Of a stretch of 64,000 nt of DNA, positions 1-9,203 are shown in pieces (within the stretch, counting starts at the first letter, position 1; every line of letters starts with the position of its first letter). This stretch comes from Leifsonia xyli subsp. xyli str. CTCB07. Lineage in GTDB: Bacteria > Actinomycetota > Actinomycetes > Actinomycetales > Microbacteriaceae. A model generated the notes under the pieces. It was not told the origin of the DNA and searched no databases. It was given only the letters and a program-made list of their open reading frames with translations. The stretch is taken from assembly GCF_000007665.1 (NCBI RefSeq), contig NC_006087.1:1860001-1924000 (forward strand). The letters are read 5' to 3'. The position numbers and the translations under genes were made by a program.

Positions 1-1
1 C

Positions 2-658
2 GAGGACGGCCGCGAGGGCGATGTGTTCAGCCTGATCGGCCCCAAACGCTTCGATGCGCCGTGGAAGGAGATCGAGGCGCAGGGTTTCATCTCCCCTGCC
101 GCCTGCTACGAGGTGCGGATCGATCTGCCGCCCGGCGAGCGGCTGAGCTACGCGGCCGCCGCGGACGACGAGCGCTACCGGCTCGCGGCGACGGCGCCCG
201 CGAAACAGGAGGTCGTGCGGCGGCTGGTCGAGCGGCACGCGGGCGAGCGCATCCTGGTCATCGGGCAGTACCTCGATCAGATCGACGAGCTCGCCGAGGC
301 GCTCGGCGCGCCACAGCTGACCGGCGCGACGGCCGTGGAGGAACGCGAGCGGCTGTATCAGGAGTTCCGGGAGGGCACGACACCGGTGCTGGTGGTGAGC
401 AAGGTCGCGAACTTCTCGGTGGACCTCCCGGAGGCAACGGTCGCCATCCAGGTCTCCGGCTCGTACGGCTCGCGGCAGGAGGAGGCGCAGCGCCTCGGCC
501 GGCTGCTCCGACCGAAGGAGTCGGGCCTCTCGGCGAACTTCTACACGCTCGTCGCGCGCGACACCGTCGATCAGGACTTCGCGCAGAATCGGCAGCGGTT
601 CCTGGCAGAGCAGGGCTACTCGTACACGATCCTGGACGCGCACGCGCTGGCGGCGTAG
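2..658 (+). CDS. XPB-type DNA repair helicase, C-terminal part
   Basis: The reading frame is open from the window edge, so the gene begins outside it. It encodes the C-terminal RecA-like half of an SF2 helicase of the XPB/ERCC3 family found in actinobacteria, which unwinds DNA in repair. The stretch EDGREGDVFSLIGPKRFDAP at the edge, the motif V segment ILVIGQYLDQID and the motif VI arginine finger region QEEAQRLGRLLRPK are visible. The Walker A and DEAD-type motifs would lie upstream, out of view. The end appears natural. The next gene is convergent and starts only 6 bases after the stop. Confidence 0.9.
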   Translation, partial: EDGREGDVFSLIGPKRFDAPWKEIEAQGFISPAACYEVRIDLPPGERLSYAAAADDERYRLAATAPAKQEVVRRLVERHAGERILVIGQYLDQIDELAEALGAPQLTGATAVEERERLYQEFREGTTPVLVVSKVANFSVDLPEATVAIQVSGSYGSRQEEAQRLGRLLRPKESGLSANFYTLVARDTVDQDFAQNRQRFLAEQGYSYTILDAHALAA

Positions 659-664
659 CGGAGG

Positions 665-1435
665 TCAGGCGGCGGCTCCGGCGCGGACGTAACGGAGGAG
701 CAGCGTGTCCTCCGAGTGCAGAACGTGCGCGAGCCGCATCCCGACCGGCTCGATCGGCGCAGCGCCGACCGCGATGCGGGTGGCCGAGCCCGCCTCGAGC
801 CGCGGGCTCAGGGTGAGGCACAGCTCGTCCACGACTCCGCCCGCGAGGAGGTCGCCGAACAGGCGCGGACCGCCCTCGCAGTGGATGCGGCGCAGTCCCC
901 GTGCGGCTAGCTCCCGCACCAGCAGCCGCGGCTCGACGCGCTGGGCGCCGCACACGACGACGTCCGCCACCTCGGCAAGCGCCTCGCGGGCGCCGGCGCG
1001 CGAGCGCTCCGAAGTGAGGACCAGCGGGCGCTCGGGGGCCTCGCGGAAGATCGGACCGGCCGGGTCGAGGTCGAGGACGGCGCTGACGATGGCGAACACA
1101 GGGTGCTCGGTCAACCCGTCCGCCCGGCGGGCCCGTTGCGATGCCGCGTCCACGCGCATCGCGCCGTAGCCTTCCGCGCGAATCGTCCCCGCCCCCACGA
1201 CCACGACATCGCAGAGGCGGCGCAGGATGTCGAACACGCGCTTGTCGGCGTCGTCCGAGAGGCCGCCAGAGAGACCCTGCTCGGTGGCCGCGCCGTCGAG
1301 GCTGGCGACGAAGTTCACGCGCAGCCAGGACGGACCGGCGCCGGTTCCGGCGGTGTAGAGCGCAGCGAGCTCGGTGTCGTCGAGTCCGCTCGCGCCGGGT
1401 GCCGGGCGCAAGCGGACGAGAGCCGGGTCAGTCAT
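665..1435 (-). CDS. RibD C-terminal (DHFR-like) reductase family protein
   Basis: 256 residues covering a single RibD_C domain, the dihydrofolate-reductase-like fold that uses NADPH, without the deaminase domain of bifunctional RibD. Visible are NFVASLDGA near residue 40, VVVGAGTIRAEGY, and the cofactor-loop signature IHCEGGPRLFGDLL. Such stand-alone proteins are annotated as pyrimidine reductases; the similar-sized M. tuberculosis Rv2671 is reported to reduce dihydrofolate. I chose the ATG at 1435 because GGGAG lies six bases before it; an ATG at 1441 is in frame. Its start overlaps the end of the FolP2-like gene, so the two are probably translationally coupled. True substrate is unknown. 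Confidence 0.8.
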   Translation of the reverse strand: MTDPALVRLRPAPGASGLDDTELAALYTAGTGAGPSWLRVNFVASLDGAATEQGLSGGLSDDADKRVFDILRRLCDVVVVGAGTIRAEGYGAMRVDAASQRARRADGLTEHPVFAIVSAVLDLDPAGPIFREAPERPLVLTSERSRAGAREALAEVADVVVCGAQRVEPRLLVRELAARGLRRIHCEGGPRLFGDLLAGGVVDELCLTLSPRLEAGSATRIAVGAAPIEPVGMRLAHVLHSEDTLLLRYVRAGAAA

Positions 1436-2324
1436 TCGCATCTCCCATGTTGTGCTTGAGGAAGGCCGGCTCCCGCAGGCCCAGAACAGCCTCCGTCATA
1501 CGGACAGCGGCGACAGACGCTCGCACATCGTGCATCCGGATGATGCGCGCGCCGTTCACGATGGAGACGACCGCGGCGGCGAGCGACCCCTCCCCGCGCC
1601 GGGATCGCGGCGCATCCAGGGTCTCGCCGATGAAGTCCTTGTTGGAGACGGCGGCCAGCGTGGGGTAACCGAGGTCGGCGATCTCGGCGAGGCGGCGCGT
1701 CAGCTCCAGCGAGTGCAGGGTGTTCTTGTTGAGATCGTGGCCGGGATCGAGCACGATGCGCTCCTCCGGGACCCCCGCCGCGGCCGCGCACTCCACCCGG
1801 TCGAGCAGGAACGCCGACACCTCCGCAACGATGTCGGCGTAGTGCGGCCGGGGGTACACCGTCCGCGGAACGGCGAGACTGTGCGTGAGGACGAGCGTCG
1901 CCTCGCTGTCGGCCACGACGCGAGCGAGCTCCGGGTCGCTCAGCCCGGTGGTGTCGTTGACGACGGTGGCGCCCGCGGCGATGGCCCGCCGGGCGACCTC
2001 CGAGTGGAAGGTGTCGACCGAGATCGCCACATCCGATCCGGCCCGCAGCTCGCGCACGACGGGGACCACGCGCCCGGCCTCCGCCTCCACCGGGATCGCC
2101 TCGCCCGGCGCGAACGGCGACCCTCCGATGTCGACCCAGTCCGCGCCGGCCGCGACCGCGTCGAAGCAGGCGGCGACAGCCTTCTCGAGGGCGAAGGTAC
2201 GGCCCTGGTCGAAGAACGAGTCGGGCGTCCGGTTGACCACGGCCATGACGGCCACGCGCCGGGAGAAGTCGAAGGTGCGGGCGCCGATGCGGCGGACGGG
2301 AACGCGAAGGGGAGGAAGATACAT
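1428..2324 (-). CDS. Dihydropteroate synthase family protein, FolP2 type
   Basis: 298 residues forming a pterin-binding TIM barrel of the dihydropteroate synthase family. Visible are VVNRTPDSFFDQG (pterin/diphosphate loop), DIGGSPFAPG, ISVDTFHSEVA, VVNDTTG, and AVSNKDFIGETLD where FolP1 enzymes carry a lysine-arginine pABA-binding loop. NRTPDSFFD and SNKDFIG are typical of actinobacterial FolP2 paralogues; the M. leprae FolP2 was reported to lack DHPS activity, so the reaction here is uncertain. It overlaps the downstream RibD_C gene by a few bases, which suggests a shared pathway. Confidence 0.8.
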   Translation of the reverse strand: MYLPPLRVPVRRIGARTFDFSRRVAVMAVVNRTPDSFFDQGRTFALEKAVAACFDAVAAGADWVDIGGSPFAPGEAIPVEAEAGRVVPVVRELRAGSDVAISVDTFHSEVARRAIAAGATVVNDTTGLSDPELARVVADSEATLVLTHSLAVPRTVYPRPHYADIVAEVSAFLLDRVECAAAAGVPEERIVLDPGHDLNKNTLHSLELTRRLAEIADLGYPTLAAVSNKDFIGETLDAPRSRRGEGSLAAAVVSIVNGARIIRMHDVRASVAAVRMTEAVLGLREPAFLKHNMGDAND

Positions 2325-2326
2325 CT

Positions 2327-2512
2327 TCAGACGCCGGCACGATCCGGCCTCTCGCCCGCGGGCCGGCCGGGGTCGATGCCGTCACCGGAGCCGAGGAGAC
2401 GCTGACTGTCCTCCTGCATATCCCGCACATTCGTTTCCGCCCCCGCCACCGGCCGGTCGCTGCGGCGCACGGCGCGGACACCGCCCGCCAGCGGGTCTCC
2501 CGAAGATTCCAT
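2327..2512 (-). CDS. Small hydrophilic hypothetical protein
   Basis: A 61-residue frame ending three bases before the FolP2-like start. It is rich in Asp, Arg and Gly, with NVRDMQEDSQRLL and DGIDPGRPAGERP, has no membrane segment or signal, and could form one short helix. The frame extends upstream to 2626, but the shorter ATG at 2512 keeps the region that looks protein-like. No good Shine-Dalgarno is seen. I do not recognise a function. It could be a spurious frame; the close spacing to the folate-type pair favours a real gene. Confidence 0.4.
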   Translation of the reverse strand: MESSGDPLAGGVRAVRRSDRPVAGAETNVRDMQEDSQRLLGSGDGIDPGRPAGERPDRAGV

Positions 2513-2673
2513 GCCCCGATCGTAGAGGCCTGAGGAGAAGAACCGGGCGACGTCATTGCTCGCACGCTCTGCCGCCGGCATCCGCTGCCCGCACGGCGAG
2601 CGCCAGCCCTCGCACCCACAGCGCACCGTCTGCTCACAGGAAGAATTCAGTGAATGTGCAGATAATGTTTCGC

Positions 2674-3366
2674 ATGAACGCAGGACCCCGCATTCTCATC
2701 GTCGACGACGAGCCAAACATCCGCGATCTGCTCACGACCAGCCTCCGCTTCGCCGGCTTCGCCGTGCGCGCGGTCGGCAACGGCGCGCAGGCGATCTCCG
2801 CGGTCCTCGAAGAGGAGCCCGACATCATCGTCCTCGACGTCATGCTCCCGGACATGAACGGGTTCGGCGTCACCAAGCGGCTGCGCGGGGCCGGCTACAC
2901 CGCGCCCATCCTGTTCCTCACGGCCAAAGACGACACCGAGGACAAGATCACCGGCCTCACCGTCGGCGGCGACGACTACGTCACCAAGCCGTTCAGCCTC
3001 GACGAGATCGTGGCGCGCATCAAAGCCATCCTGCGCCGCACGATGCAGGCCGACGAGGACGCCGTGATCCGCGCGGGCGAGCTGACGATGGACCAGGACA
3101 CGCACGAGGTCTTCGTCGGCGACACCCCGATCGAGCTGAGCCCGACCGAGTTCAAACTGCTGCGCTACCTTATGCTGAACCCGAACCGCGTGCTGTCCAA
3201 GGCGCAGATCCTCGACCATGTGTGGGAGTACGACTTCAACGGCGACGCCGGCATCGTGGAGTCCTACATCTCCTACCTGCGCCGCAAGGTGGATGCGCAC
3301 TCCAGCGAAGCGCTCATCCAGACCAAACGCGGATTCGGCTACATGCTGAAAGCCGCCAAGGCGTGA
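2674..3366 (+). CDS. OmpR/PhoP-family response regulator
   Basis: 230 residues: an N-terminal receiver domain (LIVDDE acidic pocket, phospho-acceptor D55 in IIVLDVMLPD, conserved K in YVTKPFS) and a C-terminal winged-helix DNA-binding domain (ELSPTEFKLLRYL, DHVWEYDF, VESYISYLRRK, RGFGYML). It resembles mycobacterial TrcR/PhoP regulators. The ATG at 2674 gives the canonical receiver start; in-frame ATG 2665 and GTG 2650 are alternatives. The cognate kinase begins 39 bases downstream, so the pair is an operon. Signal and regulon cannot be read from sequence. Confidence 0.9.
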   Translation: MNAGPRILIVDDEPNIRDLLTTSLRFAGFAVRAVGNGAQAISAVLEEEPDIIVLDVMLPDMNGFGVTKRLRGAGYTAPILFLTAKDDTEDKITGLTVGGDDYVTKPFSLDEIVARIKAILRRTMQADEDAVIRAGELTMDQDTHEVFVGDTPIELSPTEFKLLRYLMLNPNRVLSKAQILDHVWEYDFNGDAGIVESYISYLRRKVDAHSSEALIQTKRGFGYMLKAAKA

Positions 3367-3405
3367 GACGGAGCGCCCAGCTTCCCTGCATAGACTGACG
3401 TCCTC

Positions 3406-5121
3406 ATGCACTCACGTCTGCTCGACCGCTGGAACGCGATCTCCCTGAGGATGAAGATCACCGGGGTGACCGTGCTCATGCTGACGCTCGGGCTGCTCGT
3501 GACCGGCATCGGCACGATGTCCATGCTGAAGCCGGTGCTGCTCGACCAGCTGGACGCACAGCTCTCGGCAGCATCGGGGGCGAACTATCTCAACACCTAC
3601 CTGTTCGGCACGTCGTCGGGCAGCGCGAAGATCGCGACGGATGCGAGCCCATCGGACTACTTCGCGGCGCTGTACGATTCGAACGGCGACCTGGTGCGAA
3701 CCAACTGGTCGAACATCCCGTTCTCCGGCCGGCCGGCCGTTCCCGACCACATCTCGGTCACCGACGGCAAACAGCTTCAATCGCAGGGCGGATACCCACT
3801 CACGAGCAACGACGGCCGCATCGCCTACCGGGCGATGGCGCAGGTCGTGACGCTGACCTCGCCGGCCGGGGCGCTCGGCACGGCGATCGTCGCGACGAAC
3901 ACCAGCCAGATCGACACGGTGATGGCGAGCTTTCTGGCGATCTTCCTCGGCTTCGGCGTCATCGTCATCATCGTCGGGGCCGGTCTGACCCGCATGCTGG
4001 TCACCACCACCTTCTCGCCGCTGCGCGAGGTCGAGCGGACCGCAGCGGCCATCGCCGACGGCGACTTCGGCCAGCGCCTCGGCGGCGCGACGCCGAACAC
4101 CGAGGTCGGCCGGCTGAACCGCTCGCTCAACACCATGCTCAACCGGATCGACCGGGCCTTCAGCGACCGCGCGCGCACGATCGACCAGATGCGCCGGTTC
4201 GTGGGCGACGCCTCCCACGAACTGCGCACGCCACTCGTCTCGCTGCGCGGCTACGCCGAGCTCTACCGGATGGGCGCCCTGCAAACCCCCGACGATGTCG
4301 CGCAGGCGATGGACCGCATCGAGAAGGAGGCGATCCGGATGGGCATCCTCGTCGAAGATCTCCTCGAACTCGCCCGCCTGGATGAGACGAAACCGCTCGA
4401 CCTGAACCCTGTCGACCTCGTCGCCATCGCCCGTGACGCCGCGATGGATGCGATGGCGGGCTCCCCGGGCCGCATCGTCACCGTGATCGTCCCGCCCCCC
4501 ATCGCCGCCGTCGCCCCGGAACCGGAGGAGCCCGGGGTCGACACGGCTCCGCTGCCCGTGGCCGATCAGCCCGTCCGCCCGACGAACGCGACCGGCCCCA
4601 TCGCCTTCGCGGGCGCAACGCTAGCCCGCCTGCGCCGCGGACGCACCCGCCGAAGCGGCAGCGGCGGCCCCCTCGTGATGGCGACCGGCGAGAAGCTGAT
4701 CAGCCTGTCGGAGGCTCCGCCCGCCCATCCCGCGCTCGTCCTGGCCGAGGAGAACAAGCTCCGCCAGGTGGTGACCAACCTGATGGGCAATGCGCTGCGC
4801 TACACCGCCAGCGACAGCCCCATCGAGATCGGGGTGCAGGTCGACCACCGCACCGAGCGGGCGGTGCTGGAGGTCCGCGACCACGGCGACGGCATCCCGC
4901 CCCAGATCCACGAGAAGATCTTCCAGCGCTTCTGGCGCGCCGACACCTCACGCACCCGCGAAACCGGAGGGAGCGGCCTCGGCCTGGCGATCGTCTCCTC
5001 GATCGTCGCAGCGCACAACGGCAGCGTGGATGTCGTGGAGACACCCGGCGGAGGCGCGACGTTCCGGGTGTCGCTGCCGCTCGCAGACTCGACGGCAGCG
5101 CCGAAGCCGATCGCCGGCTAG
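3406..5121 (+). CDS. Membrane sensor histidine kinase
   Basis: 571 residues. Membrane segments lie at about 18-41 and 174-200, with an extracytoplasmic sensor loop between them, then HAMP (about 200-255), HisKA with phospho-accepting H271 in DASHELRTP, and an HATPase_c domain with the N-box NLMGNALRY, DHGDGIP and GGSGLGLAIV. Between HisKA and the N-box there is a long proline- and arginine-rich insertion, about residues 365-440, that is longer than usual for this class. Partner of the upstream regulator. The stop codon directly abuts the end of an IS481-like remnant, so the natural C-terminus might have been altered. Confidence 0.9.
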   Translation: MHSRLLDRWNAISLRMKITGVTVLMLTLGLLVTGIGTMSMLKPVLLDQLDAQLSAASGANYLNTYLFGTSSGSAKIATDASPSDYFAALYDSNGDLVRTNWSNIPFSGRPAVPDHISVTDGKQLQSQGGYPLTSNDGRIAYRAMAQVVTLTSPAGALGTAIVATNTSQIDTVMASFLAIFLGFGVIVIIVGAGLTRMLVTTTFSPLREVERTAAAIADGDFGQRLGGATPNTEVGRLNRSLNTMLNRIDRAFSDRARTIDQMRRFVGDASHELRTPLVSLRGYAELYRMGALQTPDDVAQAMDRIEKEAIRMGILVEDLLELARLDETKPLDLNPVDLVAIARDAAMDAMAGSPGRIVTVIVPPPIAAVAPEPEEPGVDTAPLPVADQPVRPTNATGPIAFAGATLARLRRGRTRRSGSGGPLVMATGEKLISLSEAPPAHPALVLAEENKLRQVVTNLMGNALRYTASDSPIEIGVQVDHRTERAVLEVRDHGDGIPPQIHEKIFQRFWRADTSRTRETGGSGLGLAIVSSIVAAHNGSVDVVETPGGGATFRVSLPLADSTAAPKPIAG

Positions 5122-5288
5122 GTGTGCTGTCCAGGGACATTGTTTCGGCGATACGGCCGTGAGGTGCTGAGGGGCGAAGACCTCCGGCTGTGAAGCTGCC
5201 GGTGATCGACCGGGTCACCGGGGAGCCGATCCGTCACTACGAGCACGACCATCCCGGCTCGCTGAACCACGTCGATGTGACGAAGTTC
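5122..5288 (+). mobile_element. IS481-type insertion sequence remnant
   Basis: Starting right after the kinase stop is TGCTGTCCAGGGACATTG, which looks like the terminal repeat of IS481-type elements. About 65 bases later a frame encodes PVIDRVTGEPIRHYEHDHPG and SLNHVDVTKF, the start of the DDE integrase core of IS481 transposases. The frame then runs straight into unrelated helicase-like sequence near 5286, so the element is internally deleted and dead. A second, oppositely oriented fragment of the same transposase type lies at 6566-6667. Confidence 0.65.
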
Positions 5289-5690
5289 GTCCTCTGCAAC
5301 GACATTGCATACAACGGCATCATGGTCAACGGCGTCAAACGCCGGCTCGACGATCCGGACAAGCCTGACATCTTCGACAGCACGACCGGTCCAATCGTCG
5401 CACCGAGTCGCTGGATCGACGAACCGGCGCCGACTCAGGGAACTCATCTCCAGGATGAACCAGATCGCCCGGTTAGAGAGGCGCTTGCCTATCTCGCTGA
5501 TCATGGCATCCCGCCGGACCAGGTCATCGCGATTTCACCGTTTCGAGCCGTCGCTGATCGGCTTGACTCGCTTTCCCGAAGGTACCCAGGGCTCACAGCA
5601 GGCCACGATCCGCACTGCCCAGGGCCGGGAAGCGTCAGTGGTGTTCCTTGTCCTCGGAGGCGATCCAGCAACTATTGCACCAGCTCGCTG
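5286..5690 (+). pseudogene. SF1 (DNA2/NAM7-like) helicase C-terminal remnant
   Basis: Frame pieces encode CNDIAYNGIMVNGVKRRLDD, IFDSTTGPIVAPSRWIDEPA, ALAYLADHGIPPDQVIAISP and FRAVADRLDSLSRRYPGL, and in another frame HTAQGRE-like TAQGREASVVFLVLGGDP. These match the order of motifs at the C-terminus of large superfamily 1 helicases (motif V TxHxxQGxE, then the VFLVLGG strand). At least two frame changes occur, near 5450 and near 5600, and there is no start. It is a fragment of a once larger gene cut by the IS event. Bases 5691-5850 that follow hold no gene I can support. Confidence 0.6.
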
Positions 5691-5850
5691 GTTCTCTTGC
5701 GCCATAACTCAGCGCCTTCGCCTGAATGCGGCAGGTCTGTCCGGTAAACGGCGTGTGGGGTCAGGCGGTTTTTTATTAGTGAGTGGTTCTCTCGAACCGT
5801 CCGGCGAAGGTGGTCGCAAACGGGTTGAGGTCGGGTTTCCACCCGTGGCT

Positions 5851-5865
5851 TACCAAGGATTGGTA
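5851..5865. promoter_or_regulatory. Palindromic operator before parD-like gene
   Basis: TACCAAGGATTGGTA is a perfect 6-bp inverted repeat with a 3-base spacer, ending 10 bases before the antitoxin start codon. Antitoxins of the ParD class bind such palindromes to repress their own operon, so this is the likely autoregulatory site. Seen in sequence; binding is inferred. Confidence 0.55.
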
Positions 5866-5875
5866 CCATGACATC

Positions 5876-6109
5876 ATGGCTCAGAACACTTCGATCAGCC
5901 TGGATGATCACTTCTCGGACTTTCTCTCCAAAGAGGTCTCGTCAGGCCGCTATCGGTCCGCAAGCGAGGTCGTCCGCGCCGGCCTTCGGTTGCTGGAGGA
6001 CCAGGAGACGCAACTCGCAGCGCTCCGTGCCGCCCTCGTCGCGGGTGAGGCGAGTGGCATGCCAGAGGCTTTCGACTTCGACGCTTTCATCGCGATGAAG
6101 AAGTCGTGA
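5876..6109 (+). CDS. ParD-like antitoxin
   Basis: 77 residues. The N-terminal half has the ribbon-helix-helix pattern of ParD/CopG antitoxins (TSISLDDHFSDFLSKEV, then SGRYRSASEVVRAGLRLLED), the C-terminal half is the toxin-binding tail (FDFDAFIAMKKS). The ATG at 5876 matches family starts; the frame is open further up without reason to use it. It neutralises the ParE-like toxin encoded next, whose GTG start overlaps this stop by four bases. The pair is intact although it sits between IS481 fragments. Confidence 0.85.
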   Translation: MAQNTSISLDDHFSDFLSKEVSSGRYRSASEVVRAGLRLLEDQETQLAALRAALVAGEASGMPEAFDFDAFIAMKKS

Positions 6110-6396
6110 CAGGTTACCGCCTCACTCCCGCTGCGCAACGCGACCTCTCCTCGATCTGGGACTTTACCGAGGAGCGGTGGAACGTCCGTCAGGCCGAGAC
6201 CTATGTAACCGAGATCAGAGCTGCAATCGAGCGTATTGCCGACGCCCCTTCTCGTGGTCGGGACTGTGATGAGATCCGCCAAGGGTACCGTCGGTACGGG
6301 ATTGGCAGCCATCTGCTTTTCTACGTCGAGAGCACAGTCGGTGTGGATGTGATACGGATCCTGCATCAGCGCATGGACCCGACATTGCACCTGTGA
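6106..6396 (+). CDS. ParE-like toxin
   Basis: 96 residues of the RelE/ParE superfamily. It opens with YRLTPAAQRDLSSIWDFTEE, contains AETYVTEIRAAIERIAD, GRDCDEIRQGYRRYGIGSH and ends VIRILHQRMDPTLHL, the hallmark C-terminal segment of ParE proteins. ParE family toxins typically poison DNA gyrase. The length is normal and no frameshift is seen, so the module may be active. GTG start inside the antitoxin stop (ATGA-type overlap). Confidence 0.85.
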   Translation: MTGYRLTPAAQRDLSSIWDFTEERWNVRQAETYVTEIRAAIERIADAPSRGRDCDEIRQGYRRYGIGSHLLFYVESTVGVDVIRILHQRMDPTLHL

Positions 6397-6565
6397 GTGG
6401 GGAATCGCTTGATCGCCGTGGCGGAAGATCGATTATTGTGCTGTAGGAACTGAGCGTGTCCCATTAAGGCTGCTCTAATCCGAGAATCGGACTGGCGCCA
6501 TCCTCGTACTCGGACGATCAGAATCGTATAGATGATGGCGGGCGTTGAAGGCTGCGGGGCCACCC

Positions 6566-6667
6566 TCAAGGATGTTCTCCGCTAGCGTACGCCCACTCGG
6601 CCGAGAGGGTGCGGTTGAACCGTTCAACCTTGCCGTTGGTCTGCGGCCGGTAGGGGCGGGTGCGAAG
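6566..6667 (-). mobile_element. IS481-type transposase fragment
   Basis: On the minus strand the frame reads RTRPYRPQTNGKVERFNRTL followed by SAEWAYA, the strongly conserved segment around the third catalytic acid (the E of KVERFN) of IS481 transposases. Nothing transposase-like continues on either side. Bases 6397-6565 and 6668-6860 contain no gene I can support. Together with the plus-strand fragment at 5122 this brackets the toxin-antitoxin pair. Confidence 0.7.
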
Positions 6668-6860
6668 GTCTTCGCTAACCCAGCCGTTCACAACCTCCCA
6701 AGGAACTACACCTAGAGAGCCGGTCGCCAGCGCACGGACCCGGCCGGGACGAACCGCCGGCGCGCGTGGGTCCCCTCGCGTCGCGGGGCATCCGGGGACG
6801 AGGGAAACCGGGGAGGGAAACCCGGGAGGAACTCCCGGACAAGAGGTCCCGGGCGCGGAA

Positions 6861-6902
6861 CGACGGAAGGGCGTCTCCCCGCGGGGAGACGCCCTTCCGT
6901 CG
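6861..6902 (-). terminator. groEL terminator, 42-bp perfect palindrome
   Basis: The sequence is a perfect 21+21 palindrome centred on CCCCGCGGGG. It lies 19 bases past the groEL stop, so it should end that transcript; it would fold equally on both strands. Confidence 0.85.
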
Positions 6903-6920
6903 TCTGCGGCTGCGCCGGAC

Positions 6921-8610
<1,690 letters not shown>

Positions 8611-8614
8611 AGCG

Positions 8615-8643
8615 ATTCTGGCACTCGTCGCGGTGGAGTGCAA
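8615..8643 (-). promoter_or_regulatory. groEL promoter
   Basis: Read on the minus strand: -35 TTGCAC (8638-8643), a 17-base spacer, -10 CAGAAT (8615-8620). The expected start point falls at the edge of CIRCE, consistent with repression. Confidence 0.6.
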
Positions 8644-8762
8644 GGCGAGTCCGCCACGCATCGCAAAAGGAGGATTTCCGGGGCGGAAGACCGGGCAGCG
8701 CGGGAAACGGAGGAGATCGCGGGGTCAGCTTGCCGTTCCTGGCGGGCCGGGCCCAGAAAGCA

Positions 8763-8790
8763 AGAGCGCCGCCCCGGAGGGCGGCGCTCT
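8763..8790 (-). terminator. Terminator of cold-shock gene
   Basis: Perfect 12-bp stem (AGAGCGCCGCCC and its complement) with a 4-base loop, 23 bases beyond the csp stop and followed on the minus strand by TTGCTTTCT. Confidence 0.85.
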
Positions 8791-8813
8791 CTCGTCTTGC
8801 CGATCGCTGCTCG

Positions 8814-9047
8814 CTACAGAGGGCGAACCGATTCGGCCTGCGGTCCTTTGCTGCCCGTGCCGACCTCGAACTCCACCTGCTGGCCCTCTTCGAGGACCTT
8901 GTAGCCGTTCATGTCAATTGCAGAGTAGTGAACGAAAACGTCCTGGTGAACGGTGACGTTCTGCTCCCCACCGTCGACGTTACTGTCGACAGTGATGAAT
9001 CCGTAGCCTTTTTCAGCGTTGAACCACTTCACGGTTCCGTTCGCCAT
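8814..9047 (-). CDS. Cold-shock domain protein with small insertion
   Basis: 77 residues, an OB-fold RNA/ssDNA chaperone. RNP1 is KGYGFIT and RNP2 DVFVHYSAI. Typical actinobacterial Csp proteins have 67 residues; this one carries about ten extra residues ([14 protein letters not shown]) between strands 2 and 3, separating the two RNP motifs more than usual. The C-terminus [13 protein letters not shown] is canonical. A 5' leader of about 50 bases precedes the ATG, as for many cold-shock mRNAs. Confidence 0.95.
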   Translation of the reverse strand: MANGTVKWFNAEKGYGFITVDSNVDGGEQNVTVHQDVFVHYSAIDMNGYKVLEEGQQVEFEVGTGSKGPQAESVRPL

Positions 9048-9100
9048 GCATCACTCCCATTGCTGTGTCGCTCGTGCGGTCCAGCGCCGCACGTTTGACC

Positions 9101-9129
9101 CCGATACTAATGCTTGACAATGCCGGCAA
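9101..9129 (-). promoter_or_regulatory. Promoter of cold-shock gene
   Basis: On the minus strand: -35 TTGCCG (9124-9129), 17-base spacer, -10 TATCGG (9101-9106). This leaves an untranslated leader of roughly 50 bases before the csp ATG. Confidence 0.5.
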
Positions 9130-9203
9130 TGGGGAGAATCTTTGTGAATCCGTTACAGAATCCGCCGAAGTTAAACCTGCCGGAAACAATCGGCGGGGTG
9201 GGT

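Noticed and set aside
5122..6667. A defence island built around the helicase remnant
   Set aside because: The helicase is only a frameshifted fragment with no nuclease or other defence gene; IS-mediated debris explains it better.
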